A stretch of DNA of 64,000 bases from G963668605 sp963793625 (GTDB lineage: Bacteria; Acidobacteriota; Terriglobia; Bryobacterales; Bryobacteraceae): NCBI GenBank assembly GCA_963793625.1, contig CAWCAT010000037.1, forward strand, positions 62,001 to 126,000, read 5' to 3'. The translations under genes were made by a program, and so were the position numbers. The notes under the pieces were generated by a model. It ran no database searches. It worked only from the letters and a program-made list of their open reading frames with translations, and had not been told where the DNA came from. Positions within the stretch are counted from its first letter, which is position 1; every line of letters starts with the position of its first letter. Shown in pieces: positions 8,322 through 18,477 of the stretch.

Positions 8322-9709
8322 ATGTTACGGATCATCGTTCTGCTTATGGCACTCTGCTTCGCCGCGACCGCGGCCGGTCCCGTGTATGTCGTTCTCTGGT
8401 TCGACACGGAAGATTACATCGAGCCATCGGCCGATGACGCGGCTCTTCGGATCGCTCGCGACCTGACCTCACTCGGCGTCCGCGGCGTATTCAAGACGGT
8501 CGGCGAGAAGGCGCGCGTGCTCGAACAGCGCAAGCGCCAGGACGTCATCCGCGCGCTCGCGCAGCACGACATCGGCTATCACACGGACTTTCACAGCGTG
8601 CCCCCGACGCCCTCCGTCTACCTGCGTGAGTCAGGGTGGACGGACGGTGCGGAAGAGTTCTTCCGCCGCGAGTCCAAGGGCGCTTCGGATGTCAAGCGCA
8701 TCTTCGGGAAGCAGCTGAACTGCTACGGCCAGCCGGGCAGCTCCTGGGGGCCGCAAACCAACCCGGCGCTGCGCCGGATGGGCATCCACGTGTATCTCGA
8801 CGAGGGGTCGCAGGTGGGCGTCGAGAGCCAGCCCTTCTGGTACGGCGGTTTGCTGCACATCTTCAACATGGGTAAGTTCTTGATCCGGCCTTCGCTCGAA
8901 AAGGGCGATTCGCTCCAGGACACGCTGAAGCAGTTCGACGGGCTCGCTGCCGAACTTACAGCGCGCGGGGGCGGCATGATCAGCACGTATTATCACCCGA
9001 CCGAATTCGTCACCACGGAGTTCTGGGACGGTGTGAACTTCTCCCATGGCGCCGGACCCGAGCGCAAGGATTGGAAGCTGCCGCGGCGGCGCACGCCGGA
9101 GGATTCCGAGCGGTGCTACCGCATCCTGACGGCATACGTCCAGCACGCGCTGAAGAACCCGAACGTGAAGTTCGTTACGGCGAAGGAACTACTGGAACTG
9201 TACGGAGTCCGATCCCGCATTACCCCGATCGCGCTGTGATCCAGAAGCACATGGCGGAGCGCCAGACGTTCGCAATCGCAAATGGAGAGACACTCTCAGC
9301 GGCTGACATGCTCCTCAACCTGCTCGGGTTGCCGCACATGGAGATCGACGGACCTGCGCGGCGGGCGGAAACTACGCTTAAGTCCGCATCGATTCCGCGC
9401 GAGCGCTTTGCGCGCATGTCGCGGGAGGCCGTCGGGTTCATACAGGCTCACAAGAGGCTGCCGGACTTGGTTTGGGCGGAATCGGAGAAGCTCTCCATCG
9501 GCGATTTCGCCGCGACGCTTGCGGCGGATGACGGCAAGTCTCCGGACGTCGCCGTCCGCAAGGCGAATCTCGAATTCGAGAGGTACTTTTCAACGGACGG
9601 CAAGGGCAGCTTCGGCTGGGTGATCCATCCACAGGGGTTTGACGGGTCCGCGCTGCTCGATCTGGGGCGGCTTCAGGGCTGGACGCTGAAACCGGCGAGG
9701 CTCAAATGA
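8322..9709 (+). CDS. Secreted polysaccharide deacetylase-like protein with pseudomurein-binding-like tail (one frameshift)
   Basis: ATG 8322 begins a signal peptide (LRIIVLLMALCFAATAAG). The NodB-like domain shows the metal-binding set WFDTED (Asp28, Glu30, Asp31) and HTDFH (His87 and His91, the HxxxH motif). The first frame stops at TGA 9239, but one missing base near 9208 joins ELYG to SPIPHYPDRAV in the next frame, which runs to TGA 9709. The corrected protein has about 462 residues. The tail contains EAVGFIQAHKRLPDLV and EKLSIGDFAATLA, resembling the pseudomurein-binding repeat (FIxxNxRLPxxV then LSxxxF), and a partial copy FAIANGETLSAADMLL. It probably deacetylates and binds a surface polysaccharide. 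ATGA overlap couples it to the TPR gene. Confidence 0.75.
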
Positions 9710-10672
9710 AACCTGCCGCCGGCCTGCTCGCGATTGCGCTCACGGCCGCCGCCGCGGACCGCACGTTTGAACTGCGGGGCAAACTGGAGCCCGCGCCGAA
9801 ACAGTGGCTGCACGCGACGCTCTCAGGAGCGTATACACCATTCCTCGCGGACCAGAGGGTGGACCCGAACGGCAGCTTCAAGTTCAAGAAAGTTGCGGCG
9901 GGCACGTACACACTCATCATCGGAGCGAGGAACCTTGGGACCATTCGTCAGACAGTGGAAGTCGGCCCGGCTCTGGCGGACAAGAAAGGGCGAGTGCGGG
10001 TCGAGGATCCCGTTCCATCCCGAACAGGTGAGCGCAGCGGCGAGCGTCGCAACACGGTGAACGTTCGTGACCTCGCGATTTCAGGCGACGCGAAGCGGGA
10101 GTATGCCAAAGCGTTCGACAGGCTGGCGAACGTGACCACAAGCCGCAGAGCGGCACCTGCGCCGAGCGATCGAACTCGCTCCGCAATACGCCGAAGCCTG
10201 GAACCTTTTAGGCACGGTCTACTACCAGACGCAACGCTACGCGGAGGCGGAGCGGCAGTTCCGTGAAGCGCTGAAGCTCCACCCGGATTCCTTCGCGCCG
10301 CTCGTGAACCTGGGAGGCGTGCTCATCAACCTGCGCCGCTGCCAGGAGGCGCTCGAGTACAACAGGCGCGCCGTGACGGAGCGGCCCAAGGATGCGCTCG
10401 CGAATTCCCAGATGGGTACGTCGTACTACTGCCTCCAGCAGGACGGGCAGGCGGTCCACTATTTCGAAACCGCCAAGCGCCTCGACCCGCGCCATTTCTC
10501 GAACCCGCAGTTGATGCTCGCCGACATCTGGGAGCGGCGGGGAGAGTTTCAGCGGGCCGCGCAGGAGGTCGAAGATTATCTGCGTTTGAGGCCGGACGTG
10601 CCGAATGCGGCGGCCTTGCGCGATTACGCCCGGAAGTTGCGTTCCGGCGTGAGCGGGGCGGGTCCCAGATAG
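9706..10672 (+). CDS. Secreted TPR-repeat protein with N-terminal beta-sandwich (one frameshift)
   Basis: The ATG at 9706 overlaps the deacetylase stop. A signal peptide (about 1-17) precedes a carboxypeptidase-regulatory-like beta-sandwich (GSFKFKKVAAGTYTLIIGA). An indel near 10130 then shifts the frame into at least three tetratricopeptide repeats (HLRRAIELAPQYAEAWNLLG, TQRYAEAERQFREALKLHP, CQEALEYNRRAVTERPKDAL, GQAVHYFETAKRLDP). It is probably a scaffold partner of the deacetylase, inferred from coupling only. The stop at 10670-10672 is four bases from the convergent permease stop. Confidence 0.75.
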
Positions 10673-10676
10673 CCGC

Positions 10677-11852
10677 TCAATCCAGGCGCTTGTGAAAGCG
10701 CAGCGCGCTGAGGCCAGGATCAGCACGCCGTAAACCAGCAGCGCCAGCATCTGCGGCCAAGCACCTCGACACCGGTGCCCTTCAGGAAGATGCCGCGCAC
10801 GATCTCCATGAAGTAGCGCAGCGGGTTCAGATAGGTCAGCCACTGCACCGCCTCCGGCATGTTGCGGATCGGGAAACGCAAAGCCGCTCAGCATGAACGC
10901 CGGCATGAAGAAGAAGAACGAAGCCATCATCGCCTGCTGCTGGGTGTGCGAGATCGTGGAGATGAACAGCCCGACGCCCAGCGTGGTCAGCAGGAACAGC
11001 AGCGGCGCAGCCGAACAGCAGCAGCACGACTTCCCGCGGAACGGAATTCCGAAGACCAGCAGCGCCGCCGCGGTGATCAGGAACACGTCTGAACAGGCCG
11101 ACGAGGGCGAACGGAAGCGTCTTGCCGAGCATCAGTTCGAACGGGCGGATCGGCGTCACCATCAACTGCTCCATGGTGCCGATCTCCTTTTCGCGCACGA
11201 TGGCCATGGCCGTCAGCATGATGGTGACCAGCGCGATGATGTTCACCACCACGCCGGGCACGAAGTAGTTGCGGCTGCGCAGATCCGGGTTGAACCAGAC
11301 GCGCGTCTGCGCACGTCCACCGCGCGGGACGCCGAGCCCGACCGGGCCGCCCGCCGCGACGGTGCGGCCCACCAGCTTCGCGCGCTGCTGTCGCTGCAAG
11401 CGTCGCGCGCGCGTAAGCGCGCCACGACCTGCGCCGGCATAGCTCGAGACGATCGACGGCGGTATTCGAGTTGGTGCCGTCCACCAGGATCTGCACCGCA
11501 GTCGTCTCGCCCCGCGCGATGTCGCCGCGCGAAGCCCGGCAGCACGCGCACCACGGCCTGCACGTCGCCCGTGATCGAGCAGCATCCTGCGCCTCGCCTC
11601 GCTGGCCGGCTGGCCGCGACAATCGTCGAAATCGGCCCGAGCCCTCGAAAGCCGCCCGCAGCTCGCGGCTCTGCGGCGTGCGGTCCAGGTCCATCCAGCG
11701 CGATGCGCGCGTGTGTCCACATCCAGGTTCACGGCGAAGCCGAAGATGATGAGCTGGATCAGCGGCGGCCCGATCAGCACGACGCGCATGCGCGGCTCCC
11801 GCAGCGTCTGCCGGAACTCCTTGCGCACGATCTCCCGGATCCGTTTCCACAT
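10677..11852 (-). CDS. ABC-2-type efflux permease, second of a pair (frameshifted)
   Basis: It starts at ATG 11852 (MWKRIREIVRKEFRQ) after a ribosome site (AAGGTGG), and the corrected C-terminus LSALRFHKRLD ends at TGA 10677-10679. It is homologous to the other permease: an N-terminal membrane anchor (LIGPPLIQLIIFGFAVNLDV), a periplasmic domain containing NYFVPGVVVNIIALVTIMLT, and the ABC-2 signature REKEIGTMEQLMVTPIRPFE. This is the YhhJ/YbhS/YbhR type that partners with HlyD and TolC proteins. At least six single-base indels break the frame. Confidence 0.82.
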
Positions 11853-11854
11853 GT

Positions 11855-12995
11855 TCAGGCCACCTTCTGCCGCAGCTTGCGTCGTGGCGATCACGAAACA
11901 CGACGGCGGCGTACAGCGACCAGAAACGCGATCTCCCCCCACAGCACGCTCCAGCCCCACCCCTTCAGGAAGAGCCCTTGAGCATCGTGACGAAGTAGCG
12001 CGCCGGCACGATGTAGCGTGATCACCTGGATCACCGCGGGCATGTTCTCGATGGAGAAGACAAATCCCGAGAGCAGGAACGCCGGCAGGAACGAGCTCAG
12101 CATGCCCATCTGGTACGCCAGCAACTGCGAGCGCGCCACGGCCGAGATCAAGATCCCCCAGCACAGCGCCCCGAACAGGAACAGGCAGCGTCGTGACGAC
12201 CAGCAGGAGCACGTTGCCGCGCAGCGGAACGTCGAAAATCAGCGACGCCCGACGACGATCGCGATCACCATGTCGACGAAGCCGAGCACGAAGAAGGCCG
12301 AGCATCTTGCCCAGCACCAGTTCGGCCGGCCGCACCGGCGTCGAGAGCAACTGCTCCATGGTGCCCGTCTCCCACTCGCGCGCGATGGTCAGCGAGGTGA
12401 GCAGCGCCGCGATGATCATCAGGATGACGGCGATCAGCCCCGGCACGATGTAGTTCCGCGATTTCAGCTCGCTGTTGTACAGACGCGCAGCCGCGGCTCG
12501 ACGGGCGGCTTCAGTTCCGCCGCCGCCTCTGCGCTCCAGCGCCTCGGCGCGCACTTCGTGCGAGTAGGCCTGCAGCAGCGCTTCGGCATAGCCCTGCGCG
12601 ATCGACGCGGTGTTCGAATCGCTGCCGTCGAGGATCAGCTGCACCTCGCGCTTCCGGCCGCGCGAGCAGGTCGCGCGCGAAATCCGCGCGGGATGACGAC
12701 CGCCAGCAGGCACTGTCGCGGTCGATGCCGTGCTCGATTGCCGCGTAGCTGTCCGCCGTGCCCGAGACATCGAAATACCGCGAGCCCGGAAGCGCGCGAT
12801 CAGATCGCGGCTCTCCGGCGTGCGGTCGTGGTCGTAGACCAGCGTCGGGATGCGGTCCACGTCGAGCGTCAGCGCATAGCCGAACAGCAGCAGCATCACC
12901 AGCGGCATCGCGAGCGCCATCAAGGCTGCGCGGGTCGCGGAGGATGTGCAGGAATTCCTTGCGGGCATACGGCCCGTAGTGCGCCGGAGCTTCAT
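11855..12995 (-). CDS. ABC-2-type efflux permease, first of a pair (frameshifted)
   Basis: It starts at ATG 12995 behind a GGAGGAGAGGAGG-type ribosome site, and the corrected end TTKLRQKVA stops at TGA 11855-11857. An N-terminal anchor (LMALAMPLVMLLLFGYALTL) is followed by a large periplasmic loop, membrane segments (NYIVPGLIAVILMIIAALLT) and the permease signature AREWETGTMEQLLSTPVRP. It should form a heterodimeric channel with the downstream paralog. Several indels break the frame. Read in a single frame, the two permeases create a spurious long product. Confidence 0.82.
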
Positions 12996-13020
12996 GCGGT
13001 CCTCCTCTCCTCCTGCTCGA

Positions 13021-13944
13021 TCATGCGACGAAGACGTCCTCCATCGACGGCTCGATCGGCTCCAGGCGACGCACGGCTCGATGCCCGTTCGCGCCGAGCG
13101 CGCGCGGATTCGCGCCGCGGCCGCATCGGCGTCCTCGACGGTGACATGCAGCCCGCCGCCGAATACCGCCACGTCGACGAATGCCCGGCTGCCCTTCGAG
13201 CGCCTTCATGCTCTCCAGCGGGTCCGGACGATTCCAGGTTCATCAGCCGGTGCGAGATGAGCGACGTCTTCAGCTCTGCGGGCGCGCCCAGCGCGATGAT
13301 CCGGCCGCGGTACATCAGCGCGAGCCGGTGGCAGTACTCGGCCTCGTCCATGTAGTGCGTGGAGACGAAGATCGTGTGGCCGGCTTCGGAAAGCTGGTAG
13401 ATCAGGTCCCAGAAATCGCGGCGCGCGATCGGGTCCACGCCGGACGTCGGCTCATCCAGAAACAGAATCGGCGGCTCGTGCAGAATCGCGCAGCCGAGCG
13501 CCAGCCGCTGCTTCCAGCCCGCCCGGCAGCAGCCGCGTCATCGAGTTGCGCCGCTCCTCCAGGCCCGCCATTTCGAGCGCGTATTCCTTGCGCGCGGCGC
13601 GCGTTCCGTCGCGGCACGCCGTAGATGCCCGCGAAGAAGTCGATGTTCTCCTCGACCGTCAGGTCGTCGTAGAGCGAGAACTTCTGCGACATGTAGCCGA
13701 TGGTGCGCTTGATCTCCTCCGGCTGCGTCGCGACGTCGAAGCCGCCGACCGTCGCGCGTCCCGCTGGTCGGCGCCAGCAGGCCGCAGAGGATCCGGATGG
13801 TGGTGGACTTGCCCGCGCCGTTCGGCCCCAGAAAGCCGAAGATCTCCCCGCGTGCGACCGTGAGCGAGACGTGGTCCACGGCGACGAAATCGCCGAAGCG
13901 CTTCACCAGGTTTTCGGTCTCGACCGCCGTGCCGTTGCGTTCAT
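13021..13944 (-). CDS. ABC transporter ATPase, second of two (frameshifted)
   Basis: The ATG at 13944 overlaps the preceding ATPase stop. The Walker A motif is GPNGAGKST, after VDHVSLTVARGEIFGFL. There follow the Q-loop region MSQKFSLYDDLTVEENIDFF, the D-loop/H-loop part DPIARRDFWDL and IFVSTHYMDEAEYC, and the C-terminal DrrA-type tail SMEDVFVA ending at TGA 13021-13023. The signature and Walker B segments are scrambled by indels around 13450-13560 but can be recovered in other frames. It is a paralog of the first ATPase; the pair resembles the two halves of fused YbhF/YhiH-type ATPases. Confidence 0.85.
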
Positions 13945-14862
13945 GCGGCCTCCTTGCGGATCAGTGCGATGAACACATCCTCGAGCGAAGGCGTGATTCT
14001 GCGGCACGCTGCGCCCTTCGAGCGATGAGCCGCAAGGCGCTCGGGCGACGTCCGCTCGGGTCGAGAAACACGTGCAGCACGTCGCCCGCCGGCTCCACGC
14101 TGACCACGCCCTCCTGCGCCGAGCAGCGTTTCCCGCGCTGCGCGCCGGTCTCGCGCCCGCACCTCGTAGCACTGCTCCTCGAGCGCTGTCCGCAGCGCTT
14201 CGGGCGAATCGCAGCCGGATCAGCCGCCCACGGTGCATCAGCCCCACGCGGTTGCACCGCTCGGCCTCGTCCAGGTACGCGGTGGTGACGAACACCGTCA
14301 GGCCGTCCTTCACGAGCTCGTAGAGAATCGCCCAGAAGTCGCGCCGCGAGACGGGATCCACGCCGTTCGTCGGCTCGTCCAGAAACAGCACCTCCGGCGG
14401 TGCAGCAGCGTGCACATCAGCGCCAGCTTCTGCTTCATGCCGCCGGAGAGCTTGCCGGCGTGCCGGTCGCGGAACGGCTCCATGCGCGTCATCGCAAGCA
14501 GCCGCGCCATCAGCGAGTCGCGCTCGCGCCCCGTCACGCCGAACAGGTCGGCGTAGAAGTCCATGTTCTCCTCCACCGTGAGATCGCGTATAGAGCCCGA
14601 AGCGCTGCGCCATGTAGCCGATGCGGTCCTTGACGGCGTCGATGTCGCGCGCGACGTCGTAGCCCGGCAACGGTCGCCGTGCCCTCGGTGGGGTCGATGC
14701 AGGCCGCAGAGCAGGCGCAGCGTAGTGGTCTTCCCCGCCCCGTCCGGCCCCACCAGCCCGAAGATCTCGCCGCGCGCGATCTCGAGGTTCAGCGCGTCGA
14801 CCGCCGTGAGCGCGCCGAAGCGGCGCGTGAGATTCGGCTGCACGGATCATCGCTTCAGGCAT
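13941..14862 (-). CDS. ABC transporter ATPase, first of two (frameshifted)
   Basis: It starts at ATG 14862 (MPEAMI), then a frameshift leads into NLTRRFGALTAVDALNLEI. Visible motifs are Walker A GPDGAGKTTT, signature LSGGMKQKL, Walker B LFLDEPTNGVDP and the switch region VFVTTAYLDEAERCNRV. The tail TPSLEDVFIALIRKEAA ends at TGA 13941-13943, coupled to the second ATPase by ATGA. It supplies energy to the efflux permeases; the close succession of two ATPases and two permeases implies a hetero-oligomeric exporter. Confidence 0.87.
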
Positions 14863-14878
14863 GCTTCAGCGGCCTTCC

Positions 14879-16062
14879 CTACAGATCGATCTCGGCGTCC
14901 GCCGGCATGTTCGATCTTCAGCTCGTGATTGCGGATTCTCGACCTCGATCTTGATGCGGTACATGAGCTTCGCCCGCTCCTCGGGCGTCTGGATCTGCTT
15001 CGGCGTGAACTCGGCCTCCGACGAGATGAAGGTCACGCGGCCCGGGTAGATCTTGCCCGGGAACGAGTCCGTCGTCACCTTCACGTGCGTCGCCGAGCTT
15101 CACTCGACCCAGGTCGCGCTCGCCGATGTAGGCGCGCAGCCACGGATGATCGATGTCGCCGACCGTAAGGACCGTCGTACCTGCCGCAATCACCTCGCCC
15201 GGTTCGGCCGACTTCGACGAGCACGACGCCGTCGATGGGCGACACGGCCACGGTATCGCCGAGCTGCGATTCGACGATCGCAACATCCGCCGGCGCGCGG
15301 CGATGTCTGCGCGCGCGTGTCTCGAGTTCCTCTTTGCGGCGCTTCAACTCCAGGCGCTGCGGCCTCGGCCAGGCGCAGCGACGCCTTCGCCTGGCGCAAG
15401 CTGCGCGCGCGCGGCTGCGATCGTCTCCTTGCGCGGCCTTCCTTCACCAGCGCGAGCTTGCTCTTCGGCCTGGCCGGAGCGCGGCTGCGGCGGCATCGCA
15501 GCGCGCACGGAACTGGTCGAAATCGGCGGCAGAGATGTCCTCGTTCTTGCGCAGCGTCTGGGCGCGCTTCCAGTCCTTGTCAGCCCGCTCGAACTCGACC
15601 GCGCGCGGTCGGCTGCCGCCACTGCCTGCTGCCTTTTCTTCGTCGCGCGAGCCCGCTAGCAGTTCGTCCAGACGCGCTTCCGCCGCGCGAATCTCGGCTT
15701 GGCGCTGCTGGCAATTTGGCCTTCCAGCGTCTCGCCCTGGAAATCGATCGACGTTGCGACTGCTGTCGCGCATCGAGGACGCGAGCGCGCGACGCCGGCC
15801 TTGGCGCGGTCGCGCTGGCTCAGCCAGTTGCTCCTGGTCGAGGCGCGCCACGACCATGCCCTTCCGACGGTGTCGCCTTCGCCGGCGGCGCGCTCCACCA
15901 GGCGGCCGGGAATCTTGAACGAAATATTCACTTCCGTCGAGCTCGATGTTGCCCGACACGCGAATGCTGTTCTCGTCGCCGTTGCGGAACCGCTTCCACG
16001 ATGAAGAACGCTGCGGCGGCGACCAGCCAGAATGAGAATGGGAATGAGCTTTTTCTTTTCAT
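14879..16062 (-). CDS. HlyD-family membrane fusion protein (heavily frameshifted)
   Basis: It starts at ATG 16062 (MKRKK, then a hydrophobic anchor). The biotinyl-lipoyl-like region VNISFKIPGRLVERAAGEGD, a long Ala/Arg/Glu-rich coiled-coil hairpin, the second lipoyl half (VSPIDGVVL) and the beta-barrel segment FPGKIYPGRVTFISSEAEF are all present, spread over three frames. It ends at TAG 14879-14881. Such adaptors link the inner-membrane ABC exporter to the TolC-like channel encoded just upstream. The closest known layout is the E. coli ybhG-ybhFSR locus. Confidence 0.83.
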
Positions 16063-16072
16063 GGCGGGCTCC

Positions 16073-17404
16073 TTATTGGATCACCTGGCGGATATCGCCC
16101 ATGGCCTGCGCCAGCTGATGCGCGCGATGTTGTAGCCGAGCAAGCGCGGAAATGCGGTTGTCGCGCGCGCGTTCCAGCCGCGTCTGCGCATCGGTCGGCT
16201 CGATGCTGTTCGGCCACGCCGGCTTCGTAACGCCGCTGCGCCTGTTCCACTTCGCGTCCGGCCAGCGCAAGCCCTCTCCGGCGACTTTCACCTGCTCTTC
16301 GGCCGAGCGCAGGCTGTCCAGCGCGAGCCGGATCTCGAGTTCGATCTGGCTCTTGAGGTCGGCCGTCCGGATCTGCTCCTGGCGCGGAACTGCGACAGGC
16401 TCTCTGAGCGGCGCGCGTCCCGGCGGCCGCCATCGAAGAGGGGCAGACGCAGCGCAACGCCGTAGGTGCGCGTCGGGAGTGCGCTGCCGATGCCGGTTCC
16501 GATGGAGCCGTAATCGGCGAAGCCCGCCACCGACGGCAGCCGCTCGAATTCGTGCCGCTGTAGCTGAGGCCGCGCCGTCCTCACGCCGTCTGCTGCGCCT
16601 TCCAATCGGCGCGCGCGGCGAGCGCTCTTTCCACGGCTTCACGATCCGCAAGCGCCTCCTCGGGGCGGTACGTCGAGCTGGATCCGGCAAGTTCCAGCTC
16701 GACTCGCAGGCTCGACGCCCATTCCGCGCAAGCAGTTGGAGCTGCGCCTGGCGTAACTGGTTTTCGCGCGACCAGCAGCCGCTGCCGTTCGTTCGCGAGC
16801 TGCGACTTGCGCGCGGGTCGACTTCGATACCCGTGCCGGTGCCGGCGTTCTTGCGGTTTTCTGCCGTTCGGCGCCGGCGCTTGCGCCAATTACACGTTCG
16901 CCTTCGCCGCTTCCACATGGGCGCGGGCCGCCAAAGCGTGCACGTATAGCATCGCGACCTGTGCGGCGACTTCATCCCGCGTGCTCTCGCCCTCCGCTTC
17001 CGATGCCCTGACCGCAGCTCGCGATGCCTGAAAGCGCCGGATCGCACTGAAATCGAAGATGGTCTGCGTGCCCGAGAGGCGCGCATCGAAGGTGTTGAAC
17101 GGCCCGACCCGTCCGGAAACGTGAAACCGGGAATCGGGAGATGAATATGGATGCCCATCGCGGCGAGATTCCGCGTCTGGTTCATTTGTGAAACATAGGC
17201 ATCCACATTCGGCAGCAGCGCTGCGCGAGCCTGCGCGGAGCGGGCGCTCGGCCTGATCGCATCGGCCTCAGCCGACCAGTTGCACGCGCGTGTTGCCTTC
17301 AGGCGCGAGGGCGATATCGACCGCCTGCTTCAGAGTGAGCCGCAACGGGGCCTGTGCGAAGGCGGGAGGCGCGGCGAGAGCAGATATGAGTACGGTCCTA
17401 GCAC
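16073..17404 (-). CDS. TolC-family outer-membrane efflux protein (heavily frameshifted)
   Basis: The N-terminus is unresolved. A ribosome site (AAGGAGAG) precedes GTG 17404, and a signal-like stretch (VLISALAAPPAFA) then LRLTLKQAVDIAL is read in a neighbouring frame. Typical TolC/OEP features follow: YVSQMNQTRNL, repeated long alpha-helical Ala/Arg/Gln-rich segments, YGSIGTGIG...ALPTRTYGVALRLP, LKSQIELEIRLALDSLRSAE, and the end RIQLAQAMGDIRQVIQ at TAA 16073-16075. Two structural OEP repeats can be traced. It forms the outer channel of the adjacent exporter. Confidence 0.82.
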
Positions 17405-17415
17405 GGGTCTCTCCT

Positions 17416-18051
17416 TCAGCGGCTGGGGCACGGAAGCCGGCGCTGGCGAATGCGATGAGCCGTTCCGCGATGGCGCTCGATATCCGAGGTGTCGCACGAT
17501 GCCACGCCGATGGCCTTCATGTGGTGCAGGCCGGCCAGGGTGTGCGCCATCGAACCGATCATGAAGAAACAACTTCCATACGATCTCTTCCGGACGCGAC
17601 GTCCGGCAGCGCCCGCGTGAAAGCCGGCTATGAAGCGTTGCCGGATGATGTCGAACTGCTCCCGGATCACGCGGCTGAACAGATCGCCCGGTTCGCCGAA
17701 CATGCGCCCGAACAGGCGCCTGAATTGCTCGGGCAGCGTGTCCGGGCCGCTGGCGATCACCGGCTCCAGAAAGGTGCGGAGAACATCCTCGATTTGGAGT
17801 GGACCGTCACCCGCGCGCCGCTCCAGCTCGTCGAGCGCTCGCATGCGGATCCCGTTCAGCGGGCCGAGCCGGCGGGCGAACATTGCCAGGATCAGCGCAT
17901 CCTTCGAATGAAAGTGGTAGTTGACGGCCGCGAGATTGACGCCCGCGCGCGCGGTGATCTGGCGCAGCGAGGTTTCCGACAGGCCGTATTCGGCAAAGAG
18001 CCGTTCGGCGGCATCGAGGATGCGGTCCTTTGTGCTCGGGCAGCGCATCAT
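17416..18051 (-). CDS. TetR-family repressor of the efflux operon (CecR/YbiH-like)
   Basis: It starts at ATG 18051 (or 18048). The N-terminal helix-turn-helix is clear: TKDRILDAAERLFAEYGLSE, then SLRQITARAGVNLAAVNYHF, with HSKDALILAMF. The C-terminal ligand domain contains FEPGDLFSRVIREQF-like helices and SMAHTLAGLHHMKAIG. Indels near 17480-17630 disturb the last 60 residues, so the exact C-terminus is uncertain. It is the first gene of the efflux operon, downstream of a strong promoter with a palindrome over the predicted start of transcription, so autorepression is likely. Confidence 0.9.
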   Translation of the reverse strand: MMRCPSTKDRILDAAERLFAEYGLSETSLRQITARAGVNLAAVNYHFHSKDALILAMFARRLGPLNGIRMRALDELERRAGDGPLQIEDVLRTFLEPVIASGPDTLPEQFRRLFGRMFGEPGDLFSRVIREQFDIIRQRFIAGFHAGAAGRRVRKRSYGSCFFMIGSMAHTLAGLHHMKAIGVASCDTSDIERHRGTAHRIRQRRLPCPSR

Positions 18052-18067
18052 GTTGCGTATGCATTTG

Positions 18068-18083
18068 AAGCGAACGTTCGTTT
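18068..18083. promoter_or_regulatory. Predicted TetR operator palindrome
   Basis: CGAACGTTCG at 18071-18080 is a perfect 10-base palindrome, extended with symmetric A/T flanks to AGCGAACGTTCGTTTT. It covers the predicted +1 of the tetR promoter, 17 bases from the tetR start. Size and placement fit a TetR-family operator; binding is inferred. Confidence 0.72.
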
Positions 18084-18085
18084 TA

Positions 18086-18113
18086 ATTATACGACTGATT
18101 CAATCTGTGTCAA
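18086..18113 (-). promoter_or_regulatory. Consensus sigma70 promoter of the tetR-efflux operon
   Basis: On the minus strand a perfect -35 TTGACA (18108-18113) and a perfect -10 TATAAT (18086-18091) are separated by 16 bases. Transcription would start near 18079, inside the operator and about 28 bases before the tetR start. Such a strong promoter is consistent with tight repression. Confidence 0.85.
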
Positions 18114-18246
18114 CCCTCAGTGCGAGCGAGCTTAACCGGCGGAGCGCCGCCGTTCGCCGGTAGAACCGGCTGCGACTGCCGATTCGCGCGAGCGTTGAAC
18201 CCGATTCGTCCGTAATCTGCCTACAGAAGGGAGCAAGACAACGAGG

Positions 18247-18462
18247 ATGACCGGGAACATGGAAGATCAACGCGAACGATCGGGAGCCGGAGGCGCTTTG
18301 GTTCAACCTCTACTCGCGGCAGCGCTGGTTGTCCTCGGTCTTGCGGTGCTGCTCTCAGATAGACTGAACGATTTGAACCTGCTGCAATTGGCCCGGTACT
18401 GGCCGGTGTTTCTGATCGGCGGGGCCATCGCCGCGCTGCTCGACGGTCGTGATCGGCGGTAA
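18247..18462 (+). CDS. Small two-helix membrane protein, LiaI/LiaF-TM-like
   Basis: An intact protein of 71 residues from ATG 18247 (ATG 18259 possible). After a charged N-terminus it has two hydrophobic segments (LVQPLLAAALVVLGLAVLL and ARYWPVFLIGGAIAALLDG). The LARYWPVFLI motif is the same RYWP element seen twice in the next protein (ILRYWPLALI). This is typical of the LiaF transmembrane domain (DUF5668) family. The next gene follows after 15 bases. Confidence 0.75.
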   Translation: MTGNMEDQRERSGAGGALVQPLLAAALVVLGLAVLLSDRLNDLNLLQLARYWPVFLIGGAIAALLDGRDRR

Positions 18463-18477
18463 AACGGAGGAGAGACC

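Noticed and set aside
10836..13172. A 778-codon open frame on the minus strand
   Set aside because: It strings together in-frame pieces of the two ABC-2 permeases, with out-of-frame stretches in between. The two permeases have separate starts and stops (12995 and 11852; 11855 and 10677).
12018..13355. 445-codon plus-strand frame
   Set aside because: Arg/His/Gln-rich shadow of the minus-strand exporter genes, with no ribosome site or domain.
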